In this document: positions 1 through 8,872 of the stretch, one piece after another
Layout: each line of letters starts with the position of its first letter
Position numbering within the stretch: position 1 is the first letter of the stretch
Assembly (NCBI GenBank): GCA_034696485.1
Contig: JAQIWT010001052.1
Span: 1 to 12,808 of the forward strand
Direction: 5' to 3'
Source of the DNA: Isohypsibius dastychi
Taxonomy: Eukaryota > Tardigrada > Eutardigrada > Parachela > Isohypsibiidae
DNA: 12,808 bases
The notes under the pieces: generated by a model
The model's database searches: none
The model's input: only the letters and a program-made list of their open reading frames with translations
What the model was told of the DNA's origin: nothing
Program-made: the position numbers and the translations under genes

Positions 1-66
1 CGGTTCCTATCCGGTAGCGGTATTCGTTTAGGAACCACATACGGAGCCGATGCTGAACAAGTTTAG
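1..66 (+). CDS. 3' end of an unidentified gene (partial)
   Basis: Reading from base 1, 21 sense codons run to a TAG at 64-66. The residues (starting RFLSGSGIRLGTTYG and ending DAEQV) are balanced and soluble-looking, and both other plus-strand frames read poorly here. This suggests the last exon, or part of it, of a gene that begins upstream of the window. A run of 21 codons can be open by chance and I do not recognise the family, so this is a weak call based on composition alone. Confidence 0.35.
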   Translation, partial: RFLSGSGIRLGTTYGADAEQV

Positions 67-619
67 TTTTGACTGGGATTACAAAATCATTCATCTTTTC
101 TTTATTTAAAGAAATATTCATTGTTCCTTATGCTTCGAGAAAAAAACCAACGATATCGTGATCTCACGCAGGCAAGTTCGCCAAGCGCCACTGCGCAATC
201 CCATGTGGGAAACCGGCTATAGATGGCGCACTTTATATTTGCGGAACGATGGACTTGGCCAGAACAATTACTAGTAGAGACTGTATTAAAATTGTTTGAT
301 ATCTTTCGTCCTCCAGGGCATGAAAATGTTTTTCGAACTTGTGCTTTCGGATGACCGTAATTTGATTTTTTGGAAGTTTCGGTGTATTCATGGAATTTAA
401 TTGAACAGGATATACTTTTGTGGAAACGCCTCTTCTTCATGGTTTTAAATGAAAAAGTATTTGTAAGGTCATCTGTTTTTTGCTTATTACCAGGTACCTA
501 ATCTTTCCTTCTCAAAATGTCATAATTTGAACGTTCGCTCATCTTGAACGAATATCTAGCTTGAAGTAGCAAAGCTCCGGCGCGAAGCTGGATTTCTGTC
601 GGGCTATTGAGCATGCTTT
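67..619. other. unassigned region, coding-like fragments on both strands
   Basis: No complete gene was recognised. A reverse frame of about 112 codons (440-102) is open but has no recognisable motif. On the plus strand, an ATG at 130 reads 14 codons to CAG at 169-171, followed by GCAAGT. A TATAG acceptor at 218-222 leads into an ATG-led stretch (223-354) whose residues look protein-like, including AERWTWPEQLLVETVLKLFD. Neither strand can be chosen with confidence. Confidence 0.3.
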
Positions 620-877
620 TTAATCATCTTCTATTATGTGCATTTCACAGTACGATATCAGTTTATTAAAGCGATCCAAATTCTCAAAAAGACGGGTCGA
701 GTGGTCACGACGGATTGATTTGTTCTCATTCACCTCCTTATACAGTTGCAAGTGAAGATGGCCATCACGAGAAGCGGATGAAGATTGTCCTTTGGGAACA
801 TCTAAGCCAATGAAAGGCTTGATTCTTGAGCCTTGGTGTATTGGACAGATACATTCAGAATCTCGTTCTCCAATCCA
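620..877 (-). CDS. possible terminal exon of an unidentified reverse-strand gene
   Basis: On the reverse strand, 85 sense codons run from a TTGAATTGAG acceptor-like site (last base near 878) to TAA at 622-620. The frame reads WIGERDSECICPIHQG, later GHLHLQLYKEVNENKS, and ends near ISYCEMHIIEDD. Codon use and residue balance look coding. Upstream on the same strand, in a frame shifted by one, lies another protein-like run (about 1000-860) that includes VRTDFCFLNDIRHFDMVDC. A 55-nt intron from GTTAAG (about 932) to the TTGAG acceptor would join the two in phase. The upstream run has no AG acceptor before its first in-frame stop, so it would have to start at the ATG at 944-942, or the locus is a pseudogene. 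The plus strand is also partly open here. I do not recognise the family. Confidence 0.3.
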   Translation of the reverse strand, partial: WIGERDSECICPIHQGSRIKPFIGLDVPKGQSSSASRDGHLHLQLYKEVNENKSIRRDHSTRLFENLDRFNKLISYCEMHIIEDD

Positions 878-1000
878 CTCAATTCAAAATGCGGTGGTTT
901 TTCCGGTCACATAGCCACGGCCCGTCCTTAACGCAATCGACCATATCGAAATGACGAATATCGTTCAAAAAGCAAAAATCCGTACGCACATTGTGGGAGG

Positions 1001-3060
1001 ATAAATATTTCAAGTTTATTATGTTGATAAAGTTGTGTTAAATTAGCTAGGATATTATATTGTAATTTTGTTCGTCGTTTCACTTGCGGCTCGTCCCACT
1101 TCTACATAAGAATCCCATTCGTGACGGAAACTAGGCTGATCAATGAGACTTTAATGCAGATTTTCTCTTGAAGCAGCAATCACGATGCAGTGATTACTGT
1201 TCAAGAAAAGATGTTATAGGAGTTTTATCGGTGCCGCTTTCCCACATCGTAAATCGGTCGGGACACAGTAGGGCCTAAATAGTCGAACAATAAGTAATGT
1301 GTCGCGTTAGAATAAGTTGCTAATGATGACGACTCTTTTTTTCTTCTCGCTAAAAAGTCCGGAGCGCAGTTTGGAAACTATGTTTGTCGTTGTGGGGGAT
1401 GGTTGGTAATGCATGACGAAAGAATCGATAGCTCAGCTTTCCAACTCCTTTTTTTCCCGACCAACCCGTCAACGGATGTCCGAGAATTTAATACCCTTTG
1501 CTATCCGTTCTGCCAGCTTAAAAAGCATCTGTTTACACTATAACCCATTCAACGTAATTGTAGTCAACTTTATCTTTTCAGAAGAGATTATGTTATTTCG
1601 GTTTGAGTAGGCTAGGAACGTCTTCGATCAAAAATTACGTGTTTCAAGCTCAGAGTGATTCTTGAGCTCCTGCGATAAACTTTGTTAGTATCATGAAATA
1701 ACATGAAAATTATTTTGACTCTTACAACCAACGAAAACAGCTAGAGTTTGTGGCTCGTGGAATTAAAACTGGATGTAAAAGATTTCTAGAATTTGTCTGT
1801 TCAAACTCGTTCTTTCGTTAGTATTCATACTTTTTGGGAAACCGGATATTCTCACTGTGTATAAACAGCGGACTGTCATAAGAACTGTGGAGATTGGTAA
1901 TGTGATCTCATGTTATATAAGTTTCGCGCCGCGTGTCAGCTTGAGCACACAGATCTGCTGTATTTAGATCAAAAGACTGGCTTATTAACAGCCCATGCTT
2001 ATTTCCTATCTAAACTTCCACAAGTAACAATGGTCGATGTATTTTCAAGATTGAGTTCGTGTATCGAATTTGTACTCTCTATGGATGACGTGCTCCAGTA
2101 TTCCTCACGCATTGATGCCAATGCAGGATTATAAGAAACAAAAAATCGTCTTTTGTGTTGTTAACAATATATTATTAATGACGGTCATAAAAATTAAATC
2201 ACAAATCATTTTGTGGTAACCGTATGCGTGGAACATATTAAACTGCGTTAAGAAGTTGTTGAAATCGAGAACTTGATGCGTAATTTGATAGGAGATTTTA
2301 AATCTATGAGAAGATACTATTTGTAAGCTTCGAAGTGCCGGCACCGGAAAAGAGAAGCGAAAAAGAGTACCAGCCGGAAACGAAGTGTTATTCTATTATT
2401 ACTATTCTGTCATTACGCCAGTCGCGATGACAAGGTTTTTTCAAGCAGCTTCACAGCTGTATTTTGATGATCAATTCAACTCGCTTATCCGGTAATGATT
2501 ACAAAGGTCATCAGGAGTTAAGGTGGTCGGCTATAGGTTTTTGAGCACCCAACTTAGCATCCGCATGTCATGCGTTTCTTCCTTCGCTGGAGGGTGTATT
2601 CTACATTGGGGTAATAGGCATTTGGTATTCTGTATGGATTCAACGAGTTAGCATTTGATAAGCAAGAGGTCCGCTTTTCTGTATATATAATATCGATTGT
2701 CATCAAACTTTCTTGCTCCCTCCCAATTCCGGCAGATCTAGAGCCGACAAAATCCCGACGCCAATTTTGTACAACAGTAGTCGACACTTTCAGTTAGCCA
2801 GTCCATTTACTCTGACAATCATAGGGACGCTACTTCTTCTCTCCTTGGATTAATTTGTTTTTTAATCAATGACAAACTGCCAATATTTTCTCGTTTTCGT
2901 TTGATCCAACAACGTTGGGGCGCAATCGGGATTAGCCAGAATTAGACAAATGCCGGATGTTATTTCTATGGAGTTCTTTATGGTTTTTTAATTGGGACTA
3001 TTGCTTGTTACTGGTTTTATTAATCCATATGATACCGTCCAGTCCCCATGCTCATCCCTG
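1001..3060. other. unassigned intergenic stretch
   Basis: I see no supported gene across about 2 kb. The open frames present (for example 1413-1610 plus, 1910-2134 plus, 2129-2344 minus and 2554-2787 minus) are 60-80 codons long. None has a recognisable motif, and I could not build a multi-exon model from them. The 1910-2134 frame (ATG-led, containing LLYLDQKTGLLTAHAYFLSK) and the 2787-2554 frame are the most protein-like. No long terminal repeats, transposase motif or inverted repeat was noticed by eye. The last 100 bases probably contain the promoter and 5' UTR of the gene starting at 3061, including an AG acceptor-like site (CCGTCCAG) near 3042. Confidence 0.4.
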
Positions 3061-5731
3061 ATGAACGCGTTCATATTTGGAACTTTACTTTATGTCTGGT
3101 ATATAAATCCAGGTAAATCTCTTCTGTTCTGTATTTATTTATAAAACTGCTTTTTTACTGGTGAAGCTGTAATAGCTGATGTCATTTTATTTTATCCCCA
3201 AGCACTCTTCTTTCACCTGTTTGTCATTACTGTAATTTCATGCTGAGATGGTTGTATAAAAACGTGGAAAAGGTTGGGCAAAATCAATCTGAAATACCAT
3301 TGATTTTTATAAGAGTGGATTTTTGATGGCACACTTTCGATCGTTATCTTTGTTTTGAATACGCCCTGTTGTTGAAATATTTGCTATATACTTAATACAG
3401 GACAACAATTGGAGCGTGGACTGGGCCACAGTATTTCTGGTGAATGTAATCAATTATGACAAGTTTTGGAGTGGTTGGAATTTAGTTGATCCGACAAGGC
3501 GTGAAAAAGTTATTAATGATCCGATAAAGTTTCTAACGTGATTTTGTTCTGCTTACAGTTTGTGGACGATGCCTCGCCGAACACTGCCATCAAAATGAAC
3601 TTCAAACTTGTAATCGAATTAAAACAATTACAATTAGAAGTCCGCTTGAAGTATAGCTTTTTTTAACAGGTATGGAACACGTGAAACCGATCATGCAGAA
3701 TGTCACAATTGGCTTTGCGGCAAATGCCGAACAACTGAATACAGTCTGCAAGTAAGGCTATAAACTTTTTTCAAAAGTTTTCTCGATTTAATATATGTGA
3801 GCAAGCTGAGATTATCTGCAGTTCTTTTCCATTATAAACTTAAATTATGAGCCATAGCATCTTGCTTTTGTAAAGCGAAACTCGATATTCTGAATTATTT
3901 TTTGCGTCTGTTTGTTGATTAAATTGGGACACCCATATTTGTTTTTTCAGGCTTTTTAATCAAGGCATGGAATGCATAGAACGATTCGTATCACGTTGCT
4001 TTCAAGAATCGCAGAGATTATTATTCCGAGAAAACATGGCCGGTGTAGAGGAAGTCATGAAGCGCTTGTGCACGGATGGTGATTATCGCAAAGGTAACAT
4101 CAATTCATCCCTGGATTAATATATCTGCTTTAAATGCTTTTACAAAAGTGGGTTCACTTGTCCTGATTACTGTTTGCTCAAAGTGGCATTTTAATCCATT
4201 TGTCATGTCAAGTCAAACTCGAGCTGGCGGACAATTTCTTTAAAATCTCCGTCGATTGTCAATCTAAATCTGACATATTCTATCAATATAATTTCTACAT
4301 GCTAAGACTTTGTTTTAAATTTTACGTTCCGTTTCAGAATATCTTACTCATGCAGACTGCTTCCGGTCGATTGCGCCGCAATACGAGGTGAGTTTTTTGA
4401 AACGAAAACAAGACCGTGCTTCAACTTTCATTTTGAGGAATGTGGTGGCACTTTTCGAACTTCGGTGGGAAACATAAATCAAAATCGTGCCCAGGATACC
4501 AAAGACAAATTGGCGGAAATGTGTTCGTAAGTGGGAATCTCCATTGTGAAATTGTCAGGACTTGATGAATGAATTCTGTTATCTTTCCTTACTGCTTCTC
4601 AATGAGTCGTGTTGACTTGTAAGCTCACTAGGATCACATTTTGAACTGGATATATTCGCATAGCCAATTGTCCACAAACGGGAATCAGCTGGCTCTTTTT
4701 TTGGCACAATTGCTCTCTTAGCCATTGACGAATAACACATCGATTGCGTATTGTTGAAGATGAACGAACGGCATTTTCAATTAATGCATCCAGCTGGCGC
4801 ACTTGAACTATCTGATTTTATTTATTCTCTTCCTCACGCTGGGACGTCTGAAATTTGTTGCATTTTCCCAGACAGCAATGAAAAAAAACGACAAAGCGGT
4901 GGTGATTTTGAAAAAACATTCTTAGTTTATTTTAATTGGGTAATATTGTATTTTTGCCGTGTAATTTGGGCGGCAGTATTCCAATTCCAACTTTCTTTTC
5001 TGTCAAGAGATTGAAGTGAGTCAGTCCACAAAAAGAGTATCGACAATCATTCACCGCTTTTAGAAGGTTGTTGAAGTGTTTACACCTTCGTGTAGTTTTT
5101 TTAACTGTTCTGAAAATTCTGGAATATTTTTCTTCTATTTGATGGGGTCACATGATGTTGGTCTTATTTGTTTTCTGGTGAACCAAAGTTTGTACTTTGG
5201 ATTGTTTCAATCCTTTCAAATGTTGATATTTACAGAGCACTGCATCGATTTTTGGAGTGCGCATATGGACTGACGTCGCGTTATTGTGGGCAAAACGGGC
5301 AGAAAGCAGCTGAATTTCTTCGATCCTACACAGAGAAAGCAGTCGGAAGTTTGATCGCCTCGACCTGCCGCAAACATCCCGAGTCCAAATCACGGAACAG
5401 CGCTGTTATGGAAATCGACGAAGCGGATGGATTACGCGAAGTTAACATTCAAGAGGACGTTTCCACTCCCATAATTTATACAACATCCCGACCGGCAAAA
5501 TCTTCTAGGAGAGGCCCGAAGAAAGGCGAGGGAAGAGGACGAAGTAGGAGTACAACTATTGGACTGCTTCTATCAACTTTACCCAGTACAGGAAAATTAA
5601 ACGGCCAACCGGAATCAGCTAAATCGCAGAAGAAAACTGACCAAAAGAACTCATCTAATCGATTGTATTTCCCCTCATTATCATTTTGGTTTATATTATC
5701 ACATTTTCTATACACGTTTTCGAGACACTGA
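3061..5731 (+). CDS. secreted cysteine-rich protein, DUF1397 / 27 kDa haemolymph glycoprotein-like, with hydrophobic C-terminal tail
   Basis: Model: join(3061..3112, 3559..3609, 3670..3751, 3951..4093, 4338..4387, 4438..4526, 5236..5731), 320 residues, with all phases consistent. Residues 1-17 are hydrophobic and look like a short signal peptide. Residues 19-200 carry 14 cysteines in an order like the insect 27 kDa haemolymph glycoprotein family: NQGMECIERFVSRCF (65-79), a cysteine at 102, DYRKEYLTHADCFRSI (106-121), then ALHRFLECAYGL (157-168), a YCG (172-174) and SLIASTC (194-200). The function of that family is poorly known; its members are extracellular. After the domain comes an acidic then basic low-complexity linker (about 204-290, with RRGPKKGEGRGRSRS at 247-261). 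A tail follows from NSSN (294-297) into a hydrophobic run (299-317) ending SRH, suggesting a GPI signal or a membrane anchor. The large final intron (4527-5235) contains unrelated open frames. A possible extra 39-nt exon lies at 3401-3439. The exons from 3559 onward are firmer than the first. Confidence 0.8.
3401..3439 (+). other. possible 39-nt micro-exon of the DUF1397-like gene
   Basis: The long first intron (3113-3558) contains a TTAATACAG acceptor followed by 39 nt and a G|GTGAAT donor. Inserted between exon 1 and the exon at 3559, it keeps the frame and adds 13 residues, including QQLERGLGHSIS, just after the putative signal peptide. It may be constitutive, alternatively spliced or a chance match. 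No conserved residue supports it. Confidence 0.35.
4527..5235 (+). other. 709-nt intron of the DUF1397-like gene
   Basis: This is the largest intron in any confident gene here; most others are 50-110 nt, and the next largest are the first (446 nt) and fourth (244 nt) introns of the same gene. The donor is TC|GTAAGT and the acceptor is ATTTACAG. The phase-2 junction rebuilds a serine within MCSALHRFLEC. A reverse open frame (4802-4599) and a plus open frame (4751-5014) occur inside it. Neither has a recognised motif. Confidence 0.7.
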
Positions 5732-6436
5732 ATGAGAATTTAAGGCCGGCAATAACAAAGGATTGAAAATCAATAGTTTCGATATTTCTGCGAATTAGTG
5801 GACACAGCATTTCAATCGGCGCTCACCGGTGATAACACGTAAATCGCCATCTAATGGATCTTTTAAAACATGTTGTTCCGGACCGACTCCTTTCAAGTCA
5901 GACCGTGTTCGCAACGACTTAGCGGCAAATGATTCCGTCGCTTCAAGCATCGAACTAATCACAGGGGAGTAGTTGCGGATGTTTATGCGATTGCGCGTGG
6001 GATTAGTGTTTAATGAATACGGGCCATATAAGCAAAAGTTCAACTTGCTCCTGTCGATGTTGTATGGAGGAAGGGGAAGGGAGTACATCCCTGATAAATA
6101 TGGGAGCCACGGAGACTTTTAAATCGCCGTATCCAGCCAACCAAAAATTTGGTCATACTGAGTTCGTTTGTTCGTTTTTTATAGCAATCTCGATTCACAT
6201 ATGAAGAATTATTTTATATGCTCCAAAGCACTGAACATGATCCGAATAAAATGCAGGTTATATTTAAATGACCTTTCAAACCTTTTAATTCATTGGCTGT
6301 CTATGTTTCTTATTGTTATGGTTACCGCTCTAGCTGCTAAATCCAAAATATTTTCTGAATGTCAAAAGAGGTAGAAGTTTAAAAGTTGTTCCCTATTGTC
6401 AGTAAACGCGTACTCCCAAATCATTATCACTGAAAT
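5732..6436. other. unassigned region with coding-like frames on both strands
   Basis: On the minus strand, an open frame (6088-5795) ends with a protein-like segment after an ATG at 5950-5948 (SMLEATESFAAKSLRTRSDL, then GPEQHVLKDPLDGDLRVIT). It contains a GGTGAGCG donor-like site. On the plus strand, an ATG at 5979 opens a 47-codon frame to TAA at 6120-6122 that also looks protein-like (GLVFNEYGPYKQKFNLLLSM, later REYIPDKYGSHGDF). The two overlap on opposite strands, so at most one is likely to be real in the shared part. From about 6123 to 6436 I see only AT-rich sequence, presumably the promoter and 5' UTR of the next gene. Confidence 0.35.
5979..6122 (+). CDS. possible 47-residue small protein
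   Basis: The frame begins at an ATG (with a second ATG two codons later), follows an in-frame TAG closely, and ends at TAA. The product is basic in its first half and tyrosine/glycine-rich near its end (YGGRGREYIPDKYGSHG). No signal peptide or known family was recognised. Its size would suit a small mitochondrial or ribosomal accessory protein, but nothing in the sequence proves that. The opposite strand is open over the same stretch. Confidence 0.25.
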   Translation: MFMRLRVGLVFNEYGPYKQKFNLLLSMLYGGRGREYIPDKYGSHGDF

Positions 6437-6901
6437 ATGCGCCGCATAAGCCGTATTCGACGTAGCAGAAGCCGTCGCGGACGAACTCGAGTTGGAATCC
6501 GTCGAAAGCGAGTTTTCAAGTTGGACAAAACCGCAGACAGAGTATTTACGGTATTTGACCTTTCGATTCAATAAATGTCACACGGAAAAAATGTTTTCCT
6601 ATCCAGAAACGCGTGCTGAAAACATCAAAAGCGGTAATCTTCCATGCGATTGTAATGAACTTGCTCAAAATGTTCAAAACTCTTTGACCTTTTAGCTTCT
6701 TCGTCGAGGAGCTAAAAAGCATGGACGAAAAAGCCGAGCACGTAACGCCATTGCTGAAGCCCGGCTTTTTGGAATTGGCTATGTAAGAACGGTTTTAATC
6801 AGACAACATTCCACGCAGGAAAACTTTTGATGTAGCGAATGGGCGGAAGAAGCAGAAGCCGACGAGGAGGACGAGGAGGTGCACGGCGAAGACGAAGATG
6901 A
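6437..6901 (+). CDS. small arginine-rich protein, protamine / sperm nuclear basic protein-like
   Basis: Model: join(6437..6550, 6696..6782, 6836..6901), 88 residues. An equally in-phase donor at 6542 would give 85. All junctions are phase 0, with GTATTT and GTAAGA donors and TTTTAG and TGTAG acceptors. Exon 1 encodes alternating Arg/Ser (MRRISRIRRSRSRRGRTR). Exon 2 encodes RRGAKKHGRKSRARNAIAEA and a short LFGIGY end. Exon 3 encodes GGRSRSRRGGRGGARRRRR and then TGA. About a third of residues are arginine, and no cysteine is present. Such composition is typical of proteins that coat DNA in sperm, and C. elegans has short basic SPCH proteins with this role. RNA-binding RGG/RS proteins or a ribosomal protein are alternatives. 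Arginine bias continuing in one frame across three exons makes chance unlikely. An AATAAA lies 185 nt after the stop. Confidence 0.6.
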
Positions 6902-7574
6902 ACTGGATAAATGATGTTCTTTCTATAAAGTGTTATCGTATCTCACTACTGTTCTGTTGGTTATGTGATTCCTGGACGAATGGCAATTTTATTTTGTGTT
7001 TTGAGTACATTTGTGTGGCCTTAATGACGATAGTCTTGACTTTGAATCCCGGCGTAAAGCACGCTGTTTCTGTCATGTAGTTCTGAATAAAACCAGACAA
7101 ATCAAGAAGAATCGAAAACACAGAAAATTGTCTTGGTGCGTTAATCTTGGAAGACAAGGTGTATCCTTCGGGAATAAGAGTGTTCGAAGTTCGTTGTTCA
7201 TCGGAATTAAGTTTCAGAGTCGATGAACACGATCCAGCGCGCCTCGAACAGATGTCTAGAATAATGTCTCCGCCAAGTCAAACAATCAAATGCAACTTGC
7301 AGCAGTTCGGTTCCGAAACCAAAACAAATAAGTGAAACAGATTTGTTTACGCACTATTTTAGAAAATCTATATTTCTTTGTTTTCAATCGTTGTGTTCAA
7401 TCTGTGTTGTACCAAAATTTTCGTGCATCAATATATTTTTCACAACTATGTGATGTTGGTGGTTCCGATTCCGAACTCCCAATCAACATTGCGCTAATGC
7501 GAAACCGGTATTTCTGACTGCGGATATTTCATCGCATTATCCATATTGCATGAATTGAACGTGCCGTTGGGAAA
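6902..7574. other. unassigned region between protamine-like gene and SLC25A26
   Basis: An AATAAA at 7086-7091 is a candidate poly(A) signal for the upstream gene. A plus frame with no stop from 7086 to TGA at 7333-7335 reads LILEDKVYPSGIRVFEVRCS and similar. It is protein-like, but it has no convincing ATG or acceptor and no known motif. The remainder (about 7336-7574) is AT-rich and presumably includes the SLC25A26 promoter and 5' UTR; I see no clear core promoter element. Confidence 0.4.
7086..7091 (+). terminator. candidate poly(A) signal AATAAA
   Basis: A canonical AATAAA hexamer lies 185 nt downstream of the TGA of the protamine-like gene. The motif alone is weak evidence in AT-rich DNA. 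Confidence 0.3.
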
Positions 7575-8872
7575 ATGTCAACAAAAGAGGATGCAGTTGA
7601 TTCTTTCGGATTTGTGTGGAGATCGCTCATAGTAAGTTGAGCTTGGTACATGATATTCATTTGCGTTCTGTTTTTTTGTATTGAAAGATGCTTACAAAGT
7701 TTGCGATCTTCGTTCTCAAGTTATCAGTTTTTTATTTTTAGGCCGGTGGAATGGCTGGAACAGCGGTTGATCTATCATTGTTTCCTTTGGATACGATAAA
7801 AACTCGTCTACAGAGCCGCACGGGATTTTGGAACGCAGGAGGATTCAAGCGAATTTACGCCGGTATCGGCCCGACTGTATTGGGATCCGCACCAACCGGT
7901 TAGTTTGCACTTTAAAAAATTTCATCGTCTTTTAAATAAATGTTGCGTTTCAGCGGCGGTATTTTTCTGCGGGTATGAAGTCACGAAACATCTTCTCAGT
8001 TCGAGATCTGCTGACGGCTCCACAAAGAATCTGGTGGCGCATCATATTATTGCGGCCTCAATCGGCGAAGTGGTATTATTCGAAATAAATTGTATTTGGG
8101 CTCAGGATAAATTCTATTTGATACATTTCTGTTTTCAAGGTAGCGTGCCTCATAAGAGTACCGGTCGAAGTTGTGAAGCAGCGTTCTCAGGCGTTCCGCG
8201 CACGCAGTTGGGATGTGTTCAGAAATGCACTGAAGTCAGAGGTATAATATTTGTTAGCTGAGTGATCATTTTTTAAAAGCTCTGAATTTTCAGGGTGTTG
8301 CCGGACTCTATCGCGGCTTTGGAACTACGGTGATGCGAGAAATACCGTTTTCAGCCATTCAGTTTCCGCTGTGGGAGTTTTCGAAAGTTCGTACTGCAGT
8401 ATTCTTTGATGCTTATATTAGATAGGGTTAGAAACAATTTCATTTTTATAATAGAGCGTTATTTCGGAAAGACAGAACGGGCAAATTTATCCGTGGCAGT
8501 CCGCTGTTTGCGGAAGTTTTTCGGGTGCCCTAGCGGCTGCGTTGACCACTCCCCTAGACGTCGCGAAAACGAGAATCATGCTAGCCAAGGTATTTTCTTG
8601 ATAGAACGTCGAAATGTGTTTTAGATAAGACACTGTAACAGGACAAAGAAGAAAGGAGGATTGGACGGGTTTTTCGCGAGTTGTACCGCGAGCGAGGTGT
8701 CAAAGGGTATGTGGGACCTAAACAGTGAGTATGGCGGGACGTACATGGGATGCTGTTTGTTTTTAGGTTTTTTGCAGGAATCGTCCCTCGAGTAACATGG
8801 ATTTCTATGGGTGGTTTTGTTTTTCTTGGTGTATATGATAAAATTAAACATTTGCTCATGTCTCCTTCGTAG
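7575..8872 (+). CDS. SLC25A26: mitochondrial S-adenosylmethionine carrier (SAMC)
   Basis: Model: join(7575..7631, 7742..7898, 7954..8072, 8140..8241, 8294..8386, 8455..8589, 8642..8706, 8767..8872), 277 residues ending in TAG, close to the 274 of the human protein. It belongs to the mitochondrial carrier family in the inner membrane, which imports SAM in exchange for S-adenosylhomocysteine. All three carrier repeats are present, with signature motifs PLDTIKTR (34-41), PVEVVKQR (119-126) and PLDVAKTR (209-216). Subfamily hallmarks include [39 protein letters not shown] and [10 protein letters not shown]. Introns are 50-110 nt. The donor at 8387 (AAA|GTTCGT) is a weak match to consensus, but its use gives the family's spacing, whereas reading through meets a TAG. 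The ATG at 7575 gives the expected short N-terminus. The gene converges on the Ac45 gene, with 158 bp between stop codons and no AATAAA in that gap. Confidence 0.95.

Noticed and set aside
1081-1320. Suspected mariner-type transposase remnant on the reverse strand
   Set aside because: A short WDEPQ-like stretch caught the eye, but no catalytic motif, continuous frame or terminal inverted repeat could be found.
5476-5715. Reverse 79-codon frame opposite the tail of the DUF1397-like gene
   Set aside because: It is antisense to a supported final exon and has no recognisable features.
6362-6571. Reverse 69-codon serine/alanine-rich frame
   Set aside because: It is the antisense of the Arg/Ser-rich exon of the protamine-like gene; its composition is explained by that strand.
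6898-7080. 60-codon plus frame rich in Cys/Leu/Phe that looks membrane-like
   Set aside because: It starts inside the end of the protamine-like exon. The hydrophobicity reflects T-rich DNA, and no family resemblance was seen.
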